NCBI GenBank assembly: GCA_947165335.1
Contig: CAMVAB010000019.1
Coordinates: 1 to 12,734 of the forward strand
Reading direction: 5' to 3'
Origin: an uncultured Pseudomonadota bacterium
Lineage (GTDB): Bacteria; Pseudomonadota; Alphaproteobacteria; Rs-D84
Length of the DNA stretch: 12,734 bases
Numbering within the stretch: the first letter of the stretch is position 1; each line of letters starts with the position of its first letter. Of the stretch, positions 7,292 through 12,734 are shown piece after piece. The translations under genes and the position numbers were made by a program. Under the pieces are notes generated by a model. It was not told the DNA's origin. It saw only the letters and a program-made list of their open reading frames with translations, and did no database searches.

Positions 7292-8349
7292 TTTTTTAAC
7301 AATAAACCCATTAATATAAACAGCAATGTGAAAACCCCGATGAAGACAGAAAAAACATCTGTTAATGTTTCAACCATATTAGTCAAAGACATATAAGATG
7401 CCATAACCATGGCCATAGAAAGAACAGCAACGGCGGGTGCAAAACTTGTGCGACGACGCAAAAGAGATGATTTTAACAACACTAATGTACAAACAAGCGC
7501 TAAAATTAAATTCATAAATGGATTTATAAAACGAGTGCATATTTCTACAAGTGTCAAAGTGTGTTGTCTTGAATCGTTTTGTGAAAACACATTTTGTAGT
7601 AATTTTAATGTCGGGATTCTACGAACGCGGAAAGATGCATCTTCGTTAGAATCAACCAAATTCAAATCCATTTCTAGACCATCAAAAGTTCCAGTTGTAA
7701 ACCCGTTTTTCCCAGACATTTGCAATGAACCGTTATTTGTCACAATAGATAAACCATGTATTGTAGATACTAATTTTCCTTGCTGTGCAAAAACAAGCAA
7801 CTGATTATTTTTTTCGCGCATATCAGATAGCATAAGACGGTTTAAATCATGCCCTGAAACATTGTCAACATATACAACTAATCCATCAGAAAGTTTTGTA
7901 AAAGCCGCTTCTTGTATTTTTAAATGTGCAAGCCCATAACGAAGGTTCCACTGGGTAGCATAAAACTTTTCCTGACTTGACGGAACAATCCATATATTTA
8001 AAATCAAGTGCAATAAAGTTAAAACAGCGGCAAATTTCAAAGCCGGTTTTGCAATCTGCCATGGGGACAAACCCGAAGCAGCCATAACGGTAATTTCGTT
8101 TTCAGAAATCATTTTATTATAAATGAATATAGTTGCTATGAATGTCACAAATGGCACAATAATAGAAACAATAAATGGTATCATCAATGATGTCAGATAT
8201 ATAAAATCACCAAAAGCAACACCATAAGCAATAAGAAATTTCATCATAGCCATTATCTGCATCATCCATGACAAGCCCGTCAAAATCATTAACAGCATGA
8301 TAAAAATACCAAGTAATTGGCGTCTAAAATATTTATTGATTATATTCAT
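7288..8349 (-). CDS. lptF: LPS export ABC transporter permease LptF (YjgP/YjgQ family)
   Basis: LptF pairs with LptG and the LptB ATPase to extract LPS from the inner membrane and pass it to LptC/LptA. The 353-residue protein has three N-terminal membrane spans (about 12-35, 50-78, 102-124), a periplasmic beta-jellyroll (about 125-270) and three C-terminal spans (about 272-293, 300-322, 328-350). The family signature NKMISENEITVMAASGLSPW (78-97) fits the coupling helix that contacts LptB. The periplasmic segment with GLVVYVDN followed by an A-x-x-G-x-L strand matches LptF better than LptG. No lptG lies in this operon, although lptF and lptG are often adjacent. The N-terminus (MNIINKYFRRQLL) agrees with family starts. 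No ribosome binding site precedes the ATG and the promoter at 8358-8386 predicts an almost leaderless message. Confidence 0.88.
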   Translation of the reverse strand: MNIINKYFRRQLLGIFIMLLMILTGLSWMMQIMAMMKFLIAYGVAFGDFIYLTSLMIPFIVSIIVPFVTFIATIFIYNKMISENEITVMAASGLSPWQIAKPALKFAAVLTLLHLILNIWIVPSSQEKFYATQWNLRYGLAHLKIQEAAFTKLSDGLVVYVDNVSGHDLNRLMLSDMREKNNQLLVFAQQGKLVSTIHGLSIVTNNGSLQMSGKNGFTTGTFDGLEMDLNLVDSNEDASFRVRRIPTLKLLQNVFSQNDSRQHTLTLVEICTRFINPFMNLILALVCTLVLLKSSLLRRRTSFAPAVAVLSMAMVMASYMSLTNMVETLTDVFSVFIGVFTLLFILMGLLLKK

Positions 8350-8357
8350 AATACTAA

Positions 8358-8386
8358 AGTATAAAGCCCAAAATACTACCCGTCAA
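8358..8386 (-). promoter_or_regulatory. Sigma70-like promoter of the lptF operon
   Basis: On the minus strand TTGACG (8386-8381) is separated by exactly 17 bases from TATACT (8363-8358); each box differs from consensus by one base. Transcription would start about 7 bases after the -10 box, near 8351, only about 2 bases before the lptF ATG at 8349. This is the best promoter match I found in the window. Confidence 0.75.
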
Positions 8387-8409
8387 GCAACAAGATATTT
8401 GAAACCCAT
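8383..8409 (-). CDS. Possible 8-codon leader micro-ORF ahead of lptF
   Basis: On the minus strand an ATG at 8409 follows AAGGA (8420-8416) by 6 bases and encodes MGFKYLVA, then TGA at 8385-8383. It is in the same frame as lptF, which starts 33 bases after this stop. The initiation signal is better than that of lptF itself. It would be transcribed only from a promoter upstream of about 8420, because the strong promoter at 8358-8386 starts downstream of it; its stop lies within that promoter's -35 box. It may be a leader peptide, a relic of an older start, or chance in A-rich DNA. Confidence 0.25.
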   Translation of the reverse strand: MGFKYLVA

Positions 8410-8439
8410 AGTTTTTCCTTTTTTAAATTAATTTTTTTC

Positions 8440-8468
8440 TTGATTTTTGGCGATTCGGACATAATAAT
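8440..8468 (+). promoter_or_regulatory. Probable nusA-infB promoter
   Basis: TTGATT (8440-8445, four of six consensus bases), a 17-base spacer, and AATAAT (8463-8468, five of six). Predicted transcription starts near 8475, giving a leader of about 83 bases that contains both hairpins described at 8479-8521. Alternative -10 boxes overlap in this AT-rich stretch (CATAAT at 8460, TAATAT at 8465), so the exact register is uncertain. It is arranged back to back with the lptF promoter. Confidence 0.5.
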
Positions 8469-8478
8469 ATAGCGTGTT

Positions 8479-8496
8479 CTTAAAAAAAGTTTTAAG
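8479..8496 (+). other. Small AT-rich hairpin overlapping the nusA leader hairpin
   Basis: CTTAAAA (8479-8485) and TTTTAAG (8490-8496) form a perfect 7-bp inverted repeat with a 4-base loop. Its right arm shares bases 8494-8496 with the outer left arm of the GC-rich hairpin that follows, so the fully extended forms of the two cannot coexist. Confidence 0.5.
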
Positions 8497-8521
8497 GGCG
8501 GGGTTAAAAAACCCCGCTCTT
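8494..8521 (+). terminator. Terminator-like hairpin in the nusA leader (possible attenuator)
   Basis: AAGGGCGGGGTT (8494-8505) pairs with AACCCCGCTCTT (8510-8521) around an AAAA loop: twelve pairs, one of them a G-U. The core of eight, GCGGGGTT/AACCCCGC, is perfect and very GC-rich for this genome. On the plus strand it is followed by only a short weak T stretch (TCTTTC) before nusA's ribosome binding site at 8546. On the minus strand a T7 run follows five bases after the stem. No plus-strand gene lies upstream to be terminated, so it belongs to the nusA leader or blocks antisense transcription toward lptF. Confidence 0.65.
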
Positions 8522-8545
8522 TCAATAAAAGGCAATAAAAATATC

Positions 8546-8551
8546 AAGGAG
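8546..8551 (+). promoter_or_regulatory. Ribosome binding site deciding the nusA start
   Basis: AAGGAG lies 6 bases before ATG 8558. It selects this start over a frame-continuous GTG at 8474, whose use would require translating through the leader hairpin. Confidence 0.85.
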
Positions 8552-8557
8552 AAACAA

Positions 8558-10102
8558 ATGTCTTTTGAATCTATGCCACGCCAGGATTTATTGTTAGCAA
8601 TTGATTCTTTGGCCCAGGAAAAAATGATAGACAAAGAAACAGTTATAGAATCTTTGGAAGCGGCTATCGCTAAGATCGCTAAACATAAATACGGTGAAGA
8701 ATTTAATATTGTTGCGAATATCGACCGTAAAAATGGTGCCATACATGTAAAACGTTTGTTTACAGTTATTGAATCCCCAGAGGCTATGGGTGACGAATAC
8801 GATGCAAACACAATGTTGACTGTTGAAAAAGCAAAAAAATATGCTGAAAATCCGGTTGTTGGCGATGTTGTAGAAGATATGTTGCCAGAACCTGAATTTG
8901 GACGCATGGCTTTCCAAACTGCGCGTCAAATCATGACAGCACGTGTTCGTGATGCAGAAAAAGGTCGTCAATACGAAGAATTCAAAGATAATATTGGTGA
9001 TATCGTTAACGGTGTTGTTAAACGTATTGAATTTGGCAGCGTATTTGTTGATATTAATGGCAAAGCCGAAGGTTATATTAAAAATACAGAATTGATTCCA
9101 GGTGAACGTTTGGCGGTTGGTGATCGTGTTCGTGCACTGATTATGGACGTTGTTCGTTCTAATTCTGGACCACAAATCTTTTTAACAAGAACACATCCAT
9201 TGTTCATGGAAAAATTATTCACCCAAGAAGTTCCAGAAATTTACGAAGGTATTATTAAAATTAAATCTGTATCTCGTGCACCTGGATCACATGCTAAAAT
9301 CGCAGTTGAAACCCAGGATCCATCAATTGATGCTGTTGGTATGACTGTTGGTATCAAGGGAACTCGTATTCAACCAGTTATTAATGAATGCCATGGCGAA
9401 AAAATCGATGTTATTTTATATTCAGAAGATCCTGCGGTATTCATTGTTAACGCAATGCAACCGGCAAAAGTAGCGAAGATTATCGTTGATGAAGATACAC
9501 ATACTGCAGCAGTTGTTGTTACCGAAGATCAGCAATCTTTGGCTATTGGTCGTCGCGGACAAAATGTTCGCTTGGCTTCCCAATTAACTGGCTGGAACAT
9601 TGATGTTATGAGCGAAGCAGAAGAAGTTGAACGTCGTACAAAAGAATTTAAAGAAAAGACAGAATTGTTTACTGGTGCATTAGATGTTGATGACACAATC
9701 GCTCAACTGTTAATAACAGAAGGCTTCAGAACAATCGAAGAAATCGCATATGTTGAACAATCTGAATTGGAATCTATCGAAGGCTTTAATCCAGAATTGG
9801 CAGCAGAATTACAAAATCGTGCGAAAGCATATCTTGCAAAAGTCGAACAAGATTATTTCGATAATGGTCACAAGATGGGCATGAGTGATGATTTGTTAAA
9901 ATTTGATTTCATCAAACGTCCGATCATTATGAAGTTAGGCGAAAATGATGTTAAATCTTTGAATGATTTAGCTGATCTTGCTGCTGATGAATTGGTTGAA
10001 ATTTTGGGCGAAGACAATATGTCAATGCGTTTGGCTGAAAAAGTTATTATGAAAGCGCGTGAATTGGCATATGGAATTGTTCCAGAAGAAGAGGCTGAAT
10101 AA
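8558..10102 (+). CDS. nusA: Transcription termination/antitermination protein NusA
   Basis: NusA binds RNA polymerase and nascent RNA and modulates pausing, termination and antitermination. The 514-residue product has the full alphaproteobacterial layout. The N-terminal RNA-polymerase-binding domain (about 1-135, with EALEAAIAKIAKHKYG-like helices) is followed by an S1 domain (about 147-208, starting GDIVNGVV). KH1 carries GIKG (265-268, followed by TRIQPVINE and GEKIDVI), and KH2 carries GRRG (331-334, followed by QNVRLASQLTGW). Two helix-hairpin repeats follow (about 376-425 and 450-510), the first with EGFRTIEEIA and IEGFNPELAAEL. Key KH residues are intact. It is the first gene of its operon here: rimP, commonly upstream, is absent. 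infB follows after 23 bases. The hairpin in its leader makes autogenous control possible, as NusA controls its own operon in E. coli. Confidence 0.97.
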   Translation: MSFESMPRQDLLLAIDSLAQEKMIDKETVIESLEAAIAKIAKHKYGEEFNIVANIDRKNGAIHVKRLFTVIESPEAMGDEYDANTMLTVEKAKKYAENPVVGDVVEDMLPEPEFGRMAFQTARQIMTARVRDAEKGRQYEEFKDNIGDIVNGVVKRIEFGSVFVDINGKAEGYIKNTELIPGERLAVGDRVRALIMDVVRSNSGPQIFLTRTHPLFMEKLFTQEVPEIYEGIIKIKSVSRAPGSHAKIAVETQDPSIDAVGMTVGIKGTRIQPVINECHGEKIDVILYSEDPAVFIVNAMQPAKVAKIIVDEDTHTAAVVVTEDQQSLAIGRRGQNVRLASQLTGWNIDVMSEAEEVERRTKEFKEKTELFTGALDVDDTIAQLLITEGFRTIEEIAYVEQSELESIEGFNPELAAELQNRAKAYLAKVEQDYFDNGHKMGMSDDLLKFDFIKRPIIMKLGENDVKSLNDLADLAADELVEILGEDNMSMRLAEKVIMKARELAYGIVPEEEAE

Positions 10103-10125
10103 TTAACAAAACCAAAGGTTAAAAA

Positions 10126-12522
10126 ATGGCGACATTAACACTTGGAAAATCTGTAACTATTGACGCAGTGCAAAGCAAGAAAGGCGACGCTGTTTTCGTA
10201 GAACGTCGTCGTCGTATTGTTGCACCTGGTAATAATGAGTTACGCGAAGAACCTAAAAAGGTGGAAACACCACGCAGTGCGGCTGATGAAAAATTGCGTG
10301 CTGTATTAGAGGCTGCAAAAGCGCGTGATGAAGAACGCAGAAAACGTGAAGCCGAAGAAGCAGCTGCACGTAAAGCACGCGAAGATGAAATCGAACGCGA
10401 AAATCGTGAATATGAAGCGGTCAAAGAACAATTGGCACAACGCGAAAGCGCGGTTGAAAATCAAATTGAAGAAATTGTTAATGTTCCTATGCGTGAAAAT
10501 ACTCACGAAAGAAAAAATAATGTCGCCAATCAAAATCGTAATAATCGCAATTTTAATGATGATGAAGATATGCGTTCATCAAAACAAAATCGTTTCAAGA
10601 AAGATTTCAAAAAAGGTGGAAAGATTTCTATACATGATATTGTTATTGGTGGTGGCGATGATGACGATGATGAAGAAATTGGATTGCGTGGCGCAAACCG
10701 CAGACGCAGTGAAGCATCACTTAAACGTTTTCGTGAAAAAGCACGTGCTGTGTTTGCTGCACCACAAAAGGTTGAACATGTTGTAACATTGGGTGATACT
10801 ATAACAGTCAAAGATTTGGCTGCCGCGATGGCTGAAAAAGTTGGTAATGTTATCAAAAAATTGATGGAAATGGGCATGATGGCTTCACAAAATCAATCTA
10901 TAGATGCCGATACTGCTGAATTGATTGCCACAGAATTTGGTGCAACAGTTAAACGTGTTGATGTTAAACCTTATGCAAACATATTGGAAGAAGAACCAAA
11001 TTCCGAAAGATTAAAACCACGTTCGCCTGTTGTTACTGTTGTTGGACACGTTGATCATGGTAAAACATCTCTGCTTGATGCGTTCCGTAATGCAAATGTT
11101 GCGGCTGGTGAAGCAGGTGGAATTACACAGCATATTTCTTCTTATGAAGTTCAAACAAAATCTGGTGCAATGATAACTTTCTTGGATACACCGGGTCATG
11201 AAACATTTACAGCAATGCGTGCACGTGGTGCGCAAATTGCAGATATTGTTGTTTTGGTTGTTGCTGCGAACGATTCAATCATGCCACAAACAATCGAAGC
11301 AATAAATCATATTCGTGCAGCCAAGGTACCTTTTATTGTTGCAATTAACAAATGTGATTTACCAGAAGCAGATCCATATCGTGTTAAAACAGATCTTTTG
11401 CAACAAGAAGTCCAGGTTGAAGAAATGGGTGGCGATGTTCAATGTGTTGAAATTTCTGCTAAAACCAAGATGGGACTTGATAAATTAGAAGAAGCTATTT
11501 TATTACAGGCTGAAATTATGGATTTAAAAGCTGACCCTGATATGCGTGCATCTGCATATGTTGTAGAAGCAAAAATGGAAAAGGGTCTGGGTGCGGTTGC
11601 AACAGTTTTAATGCGCCAGGGAACATTGTCTGTTGGTGATGTTTTTGTTGTTGGTGAAACATTTGGACGTGTTCGCGGGCTTATAAATTCAAATGGCGTT
11701 CATGTGAAATCTGTTAAGCCAGGCCAACCTGCAATGGTTTTAGGATTGGAATCTGTGCCAAGTGCAGGAGATGAATTACATGTAATGGACACCGAAGCGC
11801 AAACGCGTGAAGTTGCGGCGTATCGCGTTCAAAAAGCAAAAGATAAAGCAAATGCGGTTAAACGTTCTTCACTCGAAGAATTATTTGCAAAAAGGGACGA
11901 AACCAAAAAATTAACTTTGCCAGTTATTTTGCGCGCAGATGTTCAAGGATCGGTTGAAGCAATCACAGACATGTTGCGCGGATTTAATTCTGACAAGGCT
12001 GGTGTTGAATTATTATCTGCTGGTGTTGGTCAAATTACCGAAGGTGATATCAGATTAGCCACAGCATCAGGCGCTGTTATAATTGCGTTTAATGTTCGTG
12101 CGGACAGCGCTGTGCGTGATATGGCACGTAATAACGGTGTTGATATACGTTATCACAGTGTTGTTTATCGTATTACTGACGAAATCAAAGAAATTTTGTC
12201 TGGTAAATTGGCGCCAGAACGCAAAGAAAACTTTATTGGTTATGCAGATGTTATTGCTTTGTTCACTGTGGGCAAGGGTATCAAGGTTGCCGGATGTCGC
12301 GTCAGCGAAGGTGTGATTAAAAAATCTGCTTATGTTCGTTTGCTTCGTAACAATGTTGTTATTTATGATGGCAAGATTGGCGAATTGCGTCGTGAAAAGA
12401 ACGAAGTCAGCGAAGTTAGTGTCGGTGTTGAATTTGGTATGAGTTTTGACAAATATAATGACCTTAAAGAAGGCGATCGTGTTGAATGCTATGAAATTCA
12501 AGAAGTAAAAGCTGAATTATAA
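10126..12522 (+). CDS. infB: Translation initiation factor IF-2
   Basis: IF-2 is the GTPase that brings fMet-tRNA to the 30S subunit and promotes 50S joining. The start is set by AAAGG 7 bases before the ATG. The 798-residue protein begins with a short basic segment (ERRRRIVAPG) and a highly charged Glu/Arg/Lys region (about 40-180). An acidic run DDDDDEE at about 179-185 follows, then the IF2-N module (about 218-275, LGDTITVKDLAAAM). The GTPase domain shows G1 GHVDHGKT (307-314), G2 GGITQHI (331-337), G3 DTPGH (354-358), G4 NKCD (408-411) and G5 SAK (444-446). Domains II, III and the fMet-tRNA-binding domain IV follow to the C-terminus (GxVECYEIQ-like end). It is slightly shorter than E. coli IF-2 (890) because the N-terminal region is shorter. 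ylxR, often between nusA and infB, is missing. Confidence 0.98.
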   Translation: MATLTLGKSVTIDAVQSKKGDAVFVERRRRIVAPGNNELREEPKKVETPRSAADEKLRAVLEAAKARDEERRKREAEEAAARKAREDEIERENREYEAVKEQLAQRESAVENQIEEIVNVPMRENTHERKNNVANQNRNNRNFNDDEDMRSSKQNRFKKDFKKGGKISIHDIVIGGGDDDDDEEIGLRGANRRRSEASLKRFREKARAVFAAPQKVEHVVTLGDTITVKDLAAAMAEKVGNVIKKLMEMGMMASQNQSIDADTAELIATEFGATVKRVDVKPYANILEEEPNSERLKPRSPVVTVVGHVDHGKTSLLDAFRNANVAAGEAGGITQHISSYEVQTKSGAMITFLDTPGHETFTAMRARGAQIADIVVLVVAANDSIMPQTIEAINHIRAAKVPFIVAINKCDLPEADPYRVKTDLLQQEVQVEEMGGDVQCVEISAKTKMGLDKLEEAILLQAEIMDLKADPDMRASAYVVEAKMEKGLGAVATVLMRQGTLSVGDVFVVGETFGRVRGLINSNGVHVKSVKPGQPAMVLGLESVPSAGDELHVMDTEAQTREVAAYRVQKAKDKANAVKRSSLEELFAKRDETKKLTLPVILRADVQGSVEAITDMLRGFNSDKAGVELLSAGVGQITEGDIRLATASGAVIIAFNVRADSAVRDMARNNGVDIRYHSVVYRITDEIKEILSGKLAPERKENFIGYADVIALFTVGKGIKVAGCRVSEGVIKKSAYVRLLRNNVVIYDGKIGELRREKNEVSEVSVGVEFGMSFDKYNDLKEGDRVECYEIQEVKAEL

Positions 12523-12534
12523 AGGGGTGATAAA

Positions 12535-12726
12535 ATGACACGTAAAGACATAAAAGAATATGCATTATTATTTTTATATATTGGAACTTTTTTAGCTGTG
12601 GTTGGTGGAATTTCATATGATGCGTTTATTAATCATAAGAGGGAACAGAAAGAAACCAAATCGTTAAAAGACACAAAACAAAAAATACAATCGTATATAG
12701 AATTTAATAATGAAAAACAAAAATAA
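12535..12726 (+). CDS. Small single-span membrane protein (unrecognised)
   Basis: The 63-residue product starts 12 bases after infB with a strong purine-rich site (AAGGGG, 12522-12527, 7 bases before the ATG), so it is very probably translated with infB. A hydrophobic span covers about residues 9-31 (YALLFLYIGTFLAVVGGISY), preceded by Arg-Lys and followed by a Lys/Glu-rich tail that could be helical or coiled. No signal cleavage site is obvious, so a membrane-anchored short protein is likely. It occupies the place where rbfA commonly follows infB; it has no resemblance to RbfA. I do not recognise a family. The 8 bases after its stop (12727-12734) are too few to interpret. Confidence 0.75.
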   Translation: MTRKDIKEYALLFLYIGTFLAVVGGISYDAFINHKREQKETKSLKDTKQKIQSYIEFNNEKQK

Positions 12727-12734
12727 AAACCGCC

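Noticed and set aside
8349..8409. TGA read as Trp, joining the micro-ORF to lptF (genetic code change)
   Set aside because: TGA is the natural stop of lptF and of the surA-like gene at their ATGA overlaps, and LptF family starts agree with 8349.
8474..8557. 28-residue N-terminal extension of NusA from GTG 8474
   Set aside because: It would be translated through the GC-rich hairpin, has no ribosome binding site, and ATG 8558 has an ideal AAGGAG and the normal NusA N-terminus.
8350..8557. tRNA or known riboswitch in the divergent control region
   Set aside because: No cloverleaf or recognisable riboswitch core is visible; the only structures are the two short hairpins described.

Overview
The window looks like a chromosomal segment of an AT-rich, Gram-negative alphaproteobacterium. 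The evidence is a NusA with two C-terminal helix-hairpin repeats, an IF-2 and an LptF that read like alphaproteobacterial versions, and an LPS-export operon that includes LptD and a SurA-type chaperone. The two secreted cysteine-rich proteins at the left edge resemble, from memory and not from a search, accessory proteins of gut-associated alphaproteobacteria of the RF32/'Candidatus Enterousia' kind. That lineage assignment is an inference.

Layout. (1) Positions 1-2573, plus strand: two adjacent genes for unrecognised cysteine-rich proteins. The first is cut by the left edge and carries five complete copies, plus degenerate ones, of a C..GxW..CxC..C module. The second has a signal peptide, a hydrophobic glycine-rich segment, a coiled coil and a 13-cysteine C-terminal region. 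(2) Positions 2570-8349, minus strand: a tightly packed operon in transcription order lptF, lptD, surA-like, rlmN, and an orphan TrpF-like TIM barrel. Junctions are 4-bp ATGA overlaps or very short gaps. The last gene converges on the plus-strand pair, and the two stop codons share the palindrome TTAA. (3) Positions 8350-8557: a 208-bp divergent control region. It holds a strong sigma70-like promoter for lptF that predicts an almost leaderless mRNA, an 8-codon micro-ORF with a good ribosome binding site ahead of lptF, a plausible nusA promoter, and a GC-rich terminator-like hairpin in the nusA leader that overlaps a smaller AT-rich hairpin. (4) Positions 8558-12734, plus strand: nusA and infB without the usual rimP and ylxR, followed by a 63-residue single-span membrane protein where rbfA often lies.

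How the genes work together. LptF is part of the inner-membrane LPS extractor, LptD is the outer-membrane LPS translocon, and SurA-type chaperones help fold LptD, so the first three minus-strand genes form an envelope-assembly unit. RlmN modifies rRNA/tRNA and the TrpF-like protein has no clear link to the others. NusA and IF-2 form the conserved transcription/translation cluster. The least explained parts are the cysteine-rich pair and the 8350-8557 control region. No tRNA, rRNA, CRISPR array, insertion sequence or phage gene was seen, and no gene-free stretch exceeds 300 bases.
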